A stretch of DNA of 20,539 nucleotides, taken from assembly GCA_913052345.1 (NCBI GenBank), contig CAJXDR010000038.1:1-20539 (forward strand). The letters run 5' to 3'. This document shows positions 8,417 through 16,109 of the stretch, piece by piece. Made by a program: the position numbers and the translations under genes. Source of the DNA: UBA4421 sp002470275 (GTDB taxonomy: Bacteria; Pseudomonadota; Gammaproteobacteria; Pseudomonadales; Azotimanducaceae). The notes below the pieces were generated by a model, which did not search any database, was not told where the DNA came from, and saw only the letters and a list, made by a program, of their open reading frames with translations. Every line of letters begins with the position of its first letter. Position 1 is the first letter of the stretch.

Positions 8417-9688
8417 CTAGCCACGGCAGCGGGGCGGTTGGCCCTGACTGGCGGCAAAGGCCTCGGCATCTCGCCAGACCCGCATTAGGTTCTCGCCCAG
8501 GATTTTACGAATATCCGCCTCGCTGTAGCCGCGCCGCTGTAGGCCGGCGATCAGGTTGGGAAAGGTAGACACGTCCTTTAAATCCGTAGGCAAACTGTCA
8601 CCAACCCCGTCGTAGTCCGAACCGATACCCACGCCGTCTATCCCCGCGAGCGCCACGGCCCGATCAATATGGTCCAGTACGTCGTCCAGGCTAGCAAAGG
8701 GGTAGGGATTCGTGTCTCGATAGGCGGCGGCAAAGGCCTGTGCCTGGGGGTCGTCTACCGTGATGCCCGCCTTGGTCGCAAAGCTGGCGATGGCGGCCCG
8801 TCGCGTTGCGCCATAGTCCTGGGCGGCCTGGGTTAAAAACGCGCTGCCGAAGTTGATCTGAATGACGCCCCCCTGAGCGCCGAGGCGAACCACCATGTCA
8901 TCGCTCATGTTGCGGTTAAAGCTTGGCGTGAAATGGCGCAGGCTGGAGTGCGAGGCGATGACGGGCACTTGGCTAAGGGTCATCACATCATTAAAGGCGG
9001 CATCGGTGATATGCGAGACGTCAACCATGACGCCCAGATCGTTCATTCTGCGAATCAGGCCCTTGCCGTAAGGGGAGAGGCCACCGTGCATTTGATCGAT
9101 GTCGTAGGAGGAGTCAGAAATTGCGTTGGCGCGACTGTGCGCCAGCGTGATGTAGCGGATGCCGCGTTCAAAAAATGCGTCCAGGGCCTGGGGGGACGTC
9201 GCGACGGGCCCACCGTTTTCCATGCCCAGGGGGAGGGAGATAAGGCCTCGATTCGCCTGGGCCGAGATATCCGCGCTACACGTGGCGATAGCGAATTTAT
9301 TGGGCGCGTCAGCGGCCAAACGCTCCATGCCGTCAATGAGCCTGTTAGCGAGATCAACGCCTTGGCCGGCCTGGTCTACTTGGGCAGGGATATAAATCGA
9401 CATAAAGGCGGCGTTGAGTCCACCCTGCACGGCTCTGGGGTGGTCGAACTGCCCGTCCTGGGTTGCCTGACTGACGTCCTCCATCTTGTTCTCCAGGCGG
9501 TAGGGCACGTCGATATGGGTATCCACAATCAGCGCATCTTGAGCCAGGGCCTGGGCATCCAGCTTCGCAGGCGCAGGGAGCAGGCTGCAGGCGCCCAATG
9601 CACCAATGCAGAGTCCCGCAAATAGGACGCTAGGCAACAGGTTGTGATGAGACTTGGGAAAGCCCTCGGGGGTGTGGTGAAACGGCAT
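8417..9688 (-). CDS. Membrane dipeptidase (peptidase family M19), lipoprotein
   Basis: This 423-residue zinc dipeptidase is of the renal dipeptidase type; the family cleaves dipeptides, including some with D-residues. Likely metal ligands are visible: His58 and Asp60 in VDTHID, Glu157 in GMENGG, His226 in VDVSH, His247 in IASHSS, and the aspartates of GIGSDYDG (358-360). The N-terminus has a hydrophobic stretch ending LGAC, a lipobox with Cys34, so the mature enzyme should be a lipoprotein. ATG 9688 is preferred because GGAG lies five bases before it; a TTG at 9718 would add ten residues with no ribosome site. The gene is divergent from fumarase with 201 bases between the starts. Confidence 0.93.
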   Translation of the reverse strand: MPFHHTPEGFPKSHHNLLPSVLFAGLCIGALGACSLLPAPAKLDAQALAQDALIVDTHIDVPYRLENKMEDVSQATQDGQFDHPRAVQGGLNAAFMSIYIPAQVDQAGQGVDLANRLIDGMERLAADAPNKFAIATCSADISAQANRGLISLPLGMENGGPVATSPQALDAFFERGIRYITLAHSRANAISDSSYDIDQMHGGLSPYGKGLIRRMNDLGVMVDVSHITDAAFNDVMTLSQVPVIASHSSLRHFTPSFNRNMSDDMVVRLGAQGGVIQINFGSAFLTQAAQDYGATRRAAIASFATKAGITVDDPQAQAFAAAYRDTNPYPFASLDDVLDHIDRAVALAGIDGVGIGSDYDGVGDSLPTDLKDVSTFPNLIAGLQRRGYSEADIRKILGENLMRVWRDAEAFAASQGQPPRCRG

Positions 9689-9889
9689 CCTGGCTCCGGC
9701 GTAGGGTGATTTAAGCAAGTTACCACAGCAGATCTCAGCAGCAAGGTGATCGCCCGCGTCCGTGGGCTCGCGCGCTCGCGGGTTAGGGAGTTGGAGGCGA
9801 GGCGAGGTGGGTGTACCTTATGCCTTAATCACGCCGCACGAAGGAGCCCGCTGCCGTGCGCGCCCTCGAGATTCCCGCTGGAGTAATGC

Positions 9890-11410
9890 ATGACCACGAT
9901 AAAGCAAGAAGACCTGATTCAGAGCATTGCCGATGCGCTGCAGTTTATCTCCTACTATCATCCGACAGATTTTATACGCGCCATGCGTGGAGCCTGGGAG
10001 CGCGAAGAATCGGCTGCGGCTAAGGCGGCGCTTACCCAGGTGCTGGTCAACTCTAAGCTGTGCGCCATCGGTAAGCGCCCCATCTGCCAGGATACGGGCA
10101 TCGTCAACGTGCTGATTTCTGTGGGGATGGATGTGCGCTGGGACGCCGAGCTGGCCCTGGAAGATATGATTAACGAGGGCGTTCGACGGGGCTATACCCA
10201 CCCCGACAATGTGCTTCGCGGTTCTGTGCTCGTAGACCCGGACGGTGCGCGGACGAACACCAAGGACAATACGCCAGCGGTGGTGCACACCCGCATCGTG
10301 GCTGGGGATACAGTCGAGATCGAGGTCGCGGCGAAGGGCGGCGGCAGTGAGGCCAAGGCGAAATTCGCCATGCTGAACCCCTCGGACTCCATCGTCGACT
10401 GGATTTTAAGCGTCGTGCCCAGCATGGGCGCAGGCTGGTGTCCGCCGGGCATTCTTGGCGTTGGCATTGGCGGCACCCCTGAGAAGGCCATGCTGCTGGC
10501 CAAAGAATCCCTGATGGAGCCGCTGGATATGCACGCGCTTCAGGCACGCGGGGCGCAAAATCACAACGAAGCCCTGCGTTTGGAGCTGTTTGAAAAGGTC
10601 AACGCCTTGGGGATTGGCGCTCAGGGCTTGGGCGGTCTGACCACGGTCCTGGACGTTAAGGTCAAGGACTACCCCACCCATGCTGCCAATAAGCCGGTGG
10701 CTCTGATCCCCAACTGCAGCGCGACCCGGCACGTGCACTTCACCCTGGACGGCAGCGGCCCGGCCCAGTTCACGCCGCCGGATTTATCCGAATGGCCGGA
10801 TATCGACTTTGAGCTGGGGGATGACGTTAAGCGAGTGAACCTAGACAGCCTGGACCCGGAAGCCGTGAAGGACTGGCAGGCAGGCGATACGCTGTTGCTC
10901 TCCGGCAAGATGCTCACCGGCCGTGATGCGGCGCATAAAAAGCTGGCGGACCTCCTGGAGAAAGGCGAGCCGCTTCCCGTGGATTTCACCAACCGCATCA
11001 TTTACTACGTGGGCCCTGTGGATCCTGTGCGTGATGAGGTAGTCGGTCCTGCAGGGCCAACGACCGCGACTCGCATGGATAAATTCACTCGAACCATGCT
11101 GGAGCGAACGGGTCTGCTGGGCATGATCGGCAAGGCAGAGCGTGGACAGATCGCCATCGACGCCATACGCGATCATCAGGCTGTGTCCATGATCGCAGTG
11201 GGCGGTGCGGCATACTTGGTCGCAAAGGCGATTACTAAGTCCGAGCTGCTGGCGTTCCCGGAACTGGGAATGGAGGCAATTTACGAATTTACGGTCAAGG
11301 ACATGCCGGTGACGGTGAGCGTCGACGCCACCGGCCGCTCGGTGCATATCGACGGTCCCAAGATTTGGTCCGCCAAGATCGCCGACACCATTCCCACCAA
11401 GGCCATCTAG
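9890..11410 (+). CDS. fumA: Fumarate hydratase, class I (iron-sulfur), single chain
   Basis: This 506-residue TCA-cycle enzyme interconverts fumarate and malate using a [4Fe-4S] cluster. Both halves of class I fumarase are fused in one chain: the N-terminal hydro-lyase alpha part and the C-terminal beta part starting about residue 330 (LLLSGKMLTGRDAAHKKL). Likely cluster cysteines are Cys66 (KRPICQDTG), Cys184 (GWCPPGILGVGIGG) and Cys276 (IPNCSATRHVHF). VNALGIGAQGLGGLTTVLDV is another strong family stretch. Length is close to other single-chain class I enzymes. ATG 9890 has GGAG six bases upstream. The gene converges on trxB with a four-base CTAG overlap. The symbol follows E. coli usage; FumA and FumB types cannot be separated here. 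Confidence 0.96.
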   Translation: MTTIKQEDLIQSIADALQFISYYHPTDFIRAMRGAWEREESAAAKAALTQVLVNSKLCAIGKRPICQDTGIVNVLISVGMDVRWDAELALEDMINEGVRRGYTHPDNVLRGSVLVDPDGARTNTKDNTPAVVHTRIVAGDTVEIEVAAKGGGSEAKAKFAMLNPSDSIVDWILSVVPSMGAGWCPPGILGVGIGGTPEKAMLLAKESLMEPLDMHALQARGAQNHNEALRLELFEKVNALGIGAQGLGGLTTVLDVKVKDYPTHAANKPVALIPNCSATRHVHFTLDGSGPAQFTPPDLSEWPDIDFELGDDVKRVNLDSLDPEAVKDWQAGDTLLLSGKMLTGRDAAHKKLADLLEKGEPLPVDFTNRIIYYVGPVDPVRDEVVGPAGPTTATRMDKFTRTMLERTGLLGMIGKAERGQIAIDAIRDHQAVSMIAVGGAAYLVAKAITKSELLAFPELGMEAIYEFTVKDMPVTVSVDATGRSVHIDGPKIWSAKIADTIPTKAI

Positions 11411-12360
11411 TCCTGGGTGAGGGCATCCAGATACCGTTCGGCATCTAGGGCGGCCATACAGCCAAAGCCTGCGCTGGTAATGGCCTGACGGTAGACATGA
11501 TCCGCAACGTCGCCGGCGGCGAAAACCCCAGGGGTAGACGTGGCGGTAGCATTGCCGCCGCTGCCGCTCTCTACCTGAATATAGCCGCCCTGCATCGCCA
11601 GCTGACCGGCGAAAATATCGGTGTTGGGCGTATGCCCGATGGCTATGAAGACACCCGCCAGGTCGATCACCTGCTCGACGCTCTCATGATTCGCAATCCG
11701 CATTCCGGTGACCCCCATCTCGTCGCCCAAGACCTCGGTCAGTTGGTGGTTCCAAATGGGCTGAATATTGGGTTTCGCGAACAGGCGGTCCTGGAGGATT
11801 TTTTCGGCACGCAGGGCATCGCGGCGATGAACCAAATACACTTTCTCGGCAATATTCGATAGGTACAGGGCTTCTTCAACGGCGGTATTGCCACCACCGA
11901 CTACGGCCACCTCCTTGCCTCGATAAAAAAAGCCATCGCAGGTGGCGCAGGCACTCACGCCCTTCCCCAAAAAAGCTTCTTCGCTGGGGAGCCCAAGGTA
12001 TTGGGCCGATGCGCCGGTGGCAATGATCAGCGCATCGCAGGTATAGCCCCCCCGGTCCCCCAGCAGGGTCAGAGGCTGTCCGGGCGATACCAGGGTGCTG
12101 GTATGGATATGGTCATGGATGATGCTGGCGTCAAAGCGCTCCACATGCTCGGCCATTTGCTGCATCAACTCGGGTCCCTGAAGGGCCGCATGGCCGCCGG
12201 GCCAGTTCTCAACCTCCGTTGTGGTGGTTAACTGGCCGCCGATCTCTATGCCGGTAATGAGCGCGGGCTGGAGGTTTGCTCTCGCTGCGTAGAGCGCGGC
12301 GGTATAGCCTGCGGGGCCTGACCCCAAAACAATGAGTCGGTGATGCTGCATGTCTGCCAT
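11407..12360 (-). CDS. trxB: Thioredoxin reductase
   Basis: This 317-residue FAD/NADPH enzyme reduces thioredoxin in the cytoplasm. It has the FAD-binding GSGPAG (13-18), the redox-active CATC (Cys138, Cys141) in GVSACATCDGFFYRG, the NADPH-binding VVGGGNTAVEEALYLSNIA (153-171), and the C-terminal FAD motif GVFAAGDVADHVYRQAITSA. Long runs match the E. coli TrxB wording, the clearest gammaproteobacterial sign in the window. Start ATG 12360 is adopted although its ribosome site is weak (TGGAA); an in-frame ATG at 12351 is an alternative. It converges on fumarase with overlapping stops (CTAG), and lies 88 bases downstream of the CoA-transferase stop on the same strand. Confidence 0.97.
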   Translation of the reverse strand: MADMQHHRLIVLGSGPAGYTAALYAARANLQPALITGIEIGGQLTTTTEVENWPGGHAALQGPELMQQMAEHVERFDASIIHDHIHTSTLVSPGQPLTLLGDRGGYTCDALIIATGASAQYLGLPSEEAFLGKGVSACATCDGFFYRGKEVAVVGGGNTAVEEALYLSNIAEKVYLVHRRDALRAEKILQDRLFAKPNIQPIWNHQLTEVLGDEMGVTGMRIANHESVEQVIDLAGVFIAIGHTPNTDIFAGQLAMQGGYIQVESGSGGNATATSTPGVFAAGDVADHVYRQAITSAGFGCMAALDAERYLDALTQD

Positions 12361-12448
12361 AAATGAATTCCAGCCAGGGTTGTCGTGCTTTTGCTTGAGG
12401 CCATTCTAGACGCCTGGCCCCAGCAGACAACCAGTCGCGCTAAATCGG

Positions 12449-13648
12449 CTAGATTAAACCGCCGTCGCGAAAGCGTGCGATATCGGATGCGTTGAAGCCA
12501 AGCTCATCCAGCACCTCAAGGGTATGCTCGCCCAGGGTCGGGGCTACACCCGATGCCTGGGGGCGGTCTTCGTCGCCCTGATGCGCGGCACGCACCACAT
12601 CCACCAATTCCCCAGACTGAGGCGGGTATTCCTGCTGGACAAAGGCCGCCCGGTCATGCACCTGAGGATGGGCCACCAGGTCGCCATAGTCCTGGATGGG
12701 CGAAACCGGAATGCCAGCATCTGTCAGGGCCTCAAGCCAGTAGCGCGTGGGCTGGCGGGCAATGGCGGGCTGCAGAATGGCGTTGACCGCCTTGGTTTCC
12801 CGGAGCCGAATATCCGGGTTGTTAAAACGGGCGTAGTCGGCTCCCTGTCCAATCACGTCGAACAGCCGCTGAACGTGCTTTTCCTTTAGCGCGACGATTT
12901 GAACAAAGCCGTCCTTGCTCTGAAAGACATTGCAGGTCGGCTGCCGCGTGGGGGACATGTTGCCGATCAGTTCAGGAAGCTGGCCGCTAACGCAGTAGTT
13001 GCTGAGCTGCGGGGCCTGCATGAATAGAGCGGTCTCCAGCATGGAGACATCCAGGCGCTGGCCCAAGCCCGTGCGTTCTCGTCGCAGCAGCGCAGCACTG
13101 ATGGCGAAAGCCGCATTCAGCGCCGTGCTCATGTCTACGGCGAAATAGCCCGTCCTCAAAGGACCGCTGGCCGTGTCGCCGCTGACGCTCATCATGCCGG
13201 AAAAGGCCTGAATGGCGCCGTCAAAGGCTGGCTGTTCAGACAGAGGCCCAGACTGACCAAAGCCGGAGACTGACGCAAAGATCAGGTCGGGTTTGATCGC
13301 CTTGAGGCGCTCATACTCAAGCCCTAGGCGTGCCATAGTGCCGGGCTTGAAATTCTCTAGCACCACGTCCGCCTGAGCCACCAGGCGGTCCACTACGGTT
13401 CGGGCGTCCGGGTGTTTCAGGTCCAGCCTAATGCTGCGCTTGCCGAAGTTACCGGCCAAGAAGGACGGGGAGGTGCCATGTTCGTTATGCCAAATGAGCG
13501 AGCGGGTCATATCGCCCTCAGGGGGCTCGATCTTGATCACCTCGGCCCCGAGCTGGATCAGCTGCTGGCTGGCAAATGGCCCGGCGAGGACCTGACTGAA
13601 GTCAACAATGCGAATCCCTGAGAGGGCGCGTTGGTCCTCCTCGCTCAT
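12449..13648 (-). CDS. CaiB/BaiF-type (family III) CoA-transferase
   Basis: This 399-residue class III CoA-transferase would move CoA between carboxylic acids through an aspartyl-CoA intermediate. It opens with LSGIRIVDFSQVLAGPFASQQLIQLGAEVIKIEPPEGDMTR, wording typical of the family's N-terminal CoA-binding domain. Next comes VVLENFKPGTMARLGL, then the active-site Asp143 in PAFDGAIQAFSGMMSV, and GQRLDVSMLETAL further on. The C-terminal part includes GIPVSPIQDYGDLVAHPQV. ATG 13648 is chosen because it overlaps the stop of the preceding gene as ATGA; a frame extending to 13678 lies inside that gene. No independent ribosome site is visible, so translation is probably coupled. The acid substrate is not predictable. 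Confidence 0.92.
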   Translation of the reverse strand: MSEEDQRALSGIRIVDFSQVLAGPFASQQLIQLGAEVIKIEPPEGDMTRSLIWHNEHGTSPSFLAGNFGKRSIRLDLKHPDARTVVDRLVAQADVVLENFKPGTMARLGLEYERLKAIKPDLIFASVSGFGQSGPLSEQPAFDGAIQAFSGMMSVSGDTASGPLRTGYFAVDMSTALNAAFAISAALLRRERTGLGQRLDVSMLETALFMQAPQLSNYCVSGQLPELIGNMSPTRQPTCNVFQSKDGFVQIVALKEKHVQRLFDVIGQGADYARFNNPDIRLRETKAVNAILQPAIARQPTRYWLEALTDAGIPVSPIQDYGDLVAHPQVHDRAAFVQQEYPPQSGELVDVVRAAHQGDEDRPQASGVAPTLGEHTLEVLDELGFNASDIARFRDGGLI

Positions 13649-14169
13649 TCGCGTGGAGGCACCAGCTCGAAGACCCACAGGTCCCCACGTTCAACAATGT
13701 CGTCAGCAACGCGCCCGCCGCCGAAGTATTTCCGGTTGAGTTCATTGAGTACGTCATCCAGGGCAGGATCGTTCATGATACGGACCATATGTCGAGGGTA
13801 TAAACGCCCGTCCACGCGCAAAATGACACGGCCATCTCGCTCGGCGTCCATGGGCCAATGCTTCCAAATTTTGCCCAGCGTGCTGTTCATGTAGCCCGAG
13901 GGGATAAAGATGCGCCCATCGTGCTCAGCGATCCAGGCCGTCCGAGAGCCTACGGGGTTGAGCAGCTGGAATTCTACCTCTTGACGGTCCTTCAAAAAGG
14001 ACCAGTCTGGCTCGCCCTCCACCAGTTCCCCGGTTTGAAACGCACCCCCGGGAACAATGCCTCTTGGGCCGTCAGCGAACCCCATGGCGAATAGAAAGCC
14101 AAAGGTAGCGATGGCACTCACCACACCGAGTTTAATCAGGAAGACGATCAATGATTTAATCAAGCCCAT
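13645..14169 (-). CDS. Unknown protein with one N-terminal membrane helix
   Basis: This is a 174-residue protein that I cannot assign to a named family. Residues 3-30 form a hydrophobic helix (a signal anchor or uncleaved signal), after which comes GPRGIVPGGAFQTGEL. The body is beta-rich: DRQEVEFQLL, GSRTAWIAEHDGRIFIPSGYM, WPMDAERDGRVILRVDGRLYPRHMVRI, and a C-terminal helix with NRKYFGGG. The pattern 'solvent-facing strand, then R.DGRLYPR' recalls small split-barrel (PNPOx/deazaflavin reductase-like) proteins, but this is a loose impression. ATG 14169 has GGAGGA six bases upstream. Its stop TGA overlaps the CoA-transferase start (ATGA), so the two are co-expressed. It is divergent from the dehydrogenase gene. 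Confidence 0.8.
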   Translation of the reverse strand: MGLIKSLIVFLIKLGVVSAIATFGFLFAMGFADGPRGIVPGGAFQTGELVEGEPDWSFLKDRQEVEFQLLNPVGSRTAWIAEHDGRIFIPSGYMNSTLGKIWKHWPMDAERDGRVILRVDGRLYPRHMVRIMNDPALDDVLNELNRKYFGGGRVADDIVERGDLWVFELVPPRE

Positions 14170-14280
14170 TACATTCCTCCAATGGCATGGGAAGCTTGAT
14201 ACTACACCAAGCGCCTAGGCTGGGGAGTCTGATCTTCCGCGCAAGGAGCATCTCAAACCAATGAATTGGAGCACAAAAAA

Positions 14281-15069
14281 ATGACAAGAACCGCGTTAAT
14301 TACTGGCGCCTCTGCGGGCCTGGGGTTTGAATTTGCCCGGCAGCTTGCTGCCCAAGGGTATGATCTTGTGCTGGTAGCTCGACGTGAGCACAAGCTAGAG
14401 GAGGTGGCCCAGGGGCTCAGGACGGCCTTTCCCAGCGCCACGATTCGAACCCTAGCCGCAGACCTCAGCGAGCCCGAGGCCCCCGCTGACATACAGCAGT
14501 GCTGTCAGGACCTCGCCATCGAGGTTGATTATTTGGTGAACAACGCCGGAGCCGCAGGCCCTGGCCTTCTCAGCGATGTGCCCTGGCCAGAGCAGCAGCG
14601 CTACTTGCGCCTGATGATGACCAGCGTCACCGAGCTGTGCCATCGGTTTGTGCCAGGCATGGCCCAGCGCGGTTTTGGGCGAGTGGTCAACGTCGCCTCG
14701 GTGGCAGGGCGAATTGCCACCCGAGGAGACTGCCATTATGGGCCCTCCAAGGCCTATCTCATTGCCTTGTCTGAGGCCCTAGCCTTAACCGTCAAGCCGC
14801 AGGGCGTGCATGTCAGCGTGCTTTGTCCTGGCTTCACGCACACGGATTTTCATGAGGTGGCCGGCATGCTGGACATGAAGCGAAGCCTGCCAAGCTGGAT
14901 TTGGTATGACGCAGAGGTGGTGGTGCGAGAGGGACTGCTTGCCGTCGAGCGAGGTCAAGCCATCAAGTTAAGCGGGCGGGTCTATCGCTGGATAGACCCG
15001 CTGCTTCAGTCGGTCATATTTCGTCCGCTGATTAAAGCGTTTGGCCCGGCGCCCCTGGATGACCGCTAG
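14281..15069 (+). CDS. Short-chain dehydrogenase/reductase (SDR)
   Basis: This 262-residue classical SDR is an NAD(P)-dependent oxidoreductase with a Rossmann fold. It has the cofactor motif TGASAGLG (8-15), VARRE around 32-36 where the basic residues suggest NADPH, NNAG at 87-90, catalytic Ser140 (VNVASVAG), and the YGPSK pair Tyr153 and Lys157. PGFTHTDF (183-190) is the usual post-active-site loop. The C-terminal 25 residues are moderately hydrophobic and may touch the membrane. ATG 14281 is preferred: GGAG 14268-14271 is nine bases away. A TTG at 14266 is in frame but would leave no room for that site. The stop overlaps the convergent phytase stop by CTAG. The alcohol or carbonyl substrate is unknown. 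Confidence 0.92.
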   Translation: MTRTALITGASAGLGFEFARQLAAQGYDLVLVARREHKLEEVAQGLRTAFPSATIRTLAADLSEPEAPADIQQCCQDLAIEVDYLVNNAGAAGPGLLSDVPWPEQQRYLRLMMTSVTELCHRFVPGMAQRGFGRVVNVASVAGRIATRGDCHYGPSKAYLIALSEALALTVKPQGVHVSVLCPGFTHTDFHEVAGMLDMKRSLPSWIWYDAEVVVREGLLAVERGQAIKLSGRVYRWIDPLLQSVIFRPLIKAFGPAPLDDR

Positions 15070-16109
15070 TTCGTTTCTGCGGCAGCGAGCAGCCCAGCGA
15101 TCCGCTGCCAGGAAACGATTTTGAAATTCTGACTGGCCGCCTCACCGGCTGCCGTCCGGTTGGTGCCGTCCTGAGCGACCAAGATGCCCTCAGGATAGCC
15201 GGGTAGGGCGCCCGCAAAAGCGGTGATGCCGTCAGTGTCTTCGGTCCCGTCCAGCGCCCCGTCTTCCGAGTCGGTGATGGTGAATTTCAAACGAGGCGCT
15301 GCTGTCGCTATGTCGTAGATCACGTAGGTATGGTCACCCTGGCTTGAGGCTACCAGCAGGGCTTCATCTCCGCGCCGGTAAATCGTCAGACCCTCAACAT
15401 CTGCAGCCAAGACGCCGTCGCCAATGAGGGCAAAGGGCTCAACCTCCGAGGTCGCTAGGTTGATGCGCCAGATGCCCACGTTCTCCTCGCCGACGTAGAG
15501 GCGTTGCCCTATCGGGTCATAGACGCAGCCCTCTGTTTGGCTGGATAGCTGGATGCTGTGCACCGGTCCTTGGCCGGACCAGTCCCAGGACTGCACCAGG
15601 CCCGTTTTATCGTTCACAAAAATGAGGTCCTGGCTGGCGCAGAGTCCATAGGGCTCTTGCAGAGTGACCGGGGCACGGAGGGTGAGCGATATTTGGTAGT
15701 CGGCCAGGTTGACGTCGAAGATATCCAGGGTGTTGAGGCTGCGATTACCTGCGGCCACCTGGAATCGGCCACTCCCCAGGGACCGCGCGTCCACATTATT
15801 CAGCGCCCCCTCGTCCAGAGCGTTAATTCGAGCGCCGTCTAGCGTGTAGAGTTCGATCCCTCGACGTTTGTTGGTGCCGATGATCAGAGCGCGGTCTCCA
15901 TCAGCGAGAATGACGGCATCATCGGCAGCGTCATCGTTGGCGCCAGGGTCCTGGATCACGGGCTCCGTCTCTGCCGAAGCAGAGACGCTGGGCAGATTGC
16001 GTGCGGGCGGGGCGCCGCAGGCCGTCAGCATCAGGCAGCCGATAAGGAGTAGAGCAAAAAAAAGCAGGGCCCTAAGGCCCTGCTTGTCGATCCGATTTGA
16101 TTGCAACAT
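15066..16109 (-). CDS. Beta-propeller phytase (3-phytase family), lipoprotein
   Basis: This 347-residue single-domain calcium-dependent phytase would release phosphate from inositol hexaphosphate. Family stretches are all in order: NDDAADDAVIL (the DDPAIW-like calcium segment), IIGTNKRRGIELYTLDG, LNNVDAR, FVNDKTGLVQSWDWSG, TEGCVYDPIGQRLYVGEENV, GIWRINL, ADVEGLTIYRR, VASSQGDHTYVIYDI, TDGITAF, VAQDGTN, and NFKIVSWQRIAG at the end. The N-terminus is a lipoprotein signal with lipobox LTAC (Cys31), so it should be anchored to a membrane. Start ATG 16109 overlaps the TonB receptor stop as TAATG, with no ribosome site of its own, so translation probably depends on reinitiation. An intrinsic terminator lies inside codons 9-18. 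Together with the receptor it forms a likely phytate-use operon. Confidence 0.95.
   Translation of the reverse strand: MLQSNRIDKQGLRALLFFALLLIGCLMLTACGAPPARNLPSVSASAETEPVIQDPGANDDAADDAVILADGDRALIIGTNKRRGIELYTLDGARINALDEGALNNVDARSLGSGRFQVAAGNRSLNTLDIFDVNLADYQISLTLRAPVTLQEPYGLCASQDLIFVNDKTGLVQSWDWSGQGPVHSIQLSSQTEGCVYDPIGQRLYVGEENVGIWRINLATSEVEPFALIGDGVLAADVEGLTIYRRGDEALLVASSQGDHTYVIYDIATAAPRLKFTITDSEDGALDGTEDTDGITAFAGALPGYPEGILVAQDGTNRTAAGEAASQNFKIVSWQRIAGLLAAAETN
16056..16084 (-). terminator. Intrinsic terminator inside the phytase signal-peptide codons
   Basis: Read on the minus strand, AGCAGGGCC (16084-16076) pairs perfectly with GGCCCTGCT (16071-16063) around a TTAG loop, giving a 9-bp stem, and the T-run extends to 16056 (eight T, the first paired). 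The structure begins at base 26 of the phytase gene and encodes K9 to F18. It follows the receptor stop at once, where an operon-ending terminator would be expected, yet the phytase signal peptide needs these codons. It would work as a partial terminator or attenuator. Confidence 0.85.

Noticed and set aside
8215..8568. 117-codon plus-strand reading frame after the CPXCG gene
   Set aside because: It has no ribosome site or recognisable motif, and its 3' half lies antisense to the dipeptidase C-terminus.
8933..9625. 230-codon plus-strand reading frame
   Set aside because: It lies wholly antisense to the dipeptidase, whose metal-binding motifs are clear; the frame is a codon-bias shadow.
9753..9782. 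Inverted repeat CCCGCG/CGCGGG between dipeptidase and fumarase as an operator
   Set aside because: Six-base arms 18 bases apart in very GC-rich sequence are expected by chance; no recognised binding-site consensus was seen.
9791..9819. TTGGAG - 17 bp - TACCTT as a fumarase promoter
   Set aside because: The -10 match is only 3/6, so it cannot be separated from background.
14194..14212. GCTTG/CAAGC inverted repeat between the unknown protein and the SDR gene as an operator
   Set aside because: Arms are five bases with a nine-base gap; too short to claim without a known regulator next to it.
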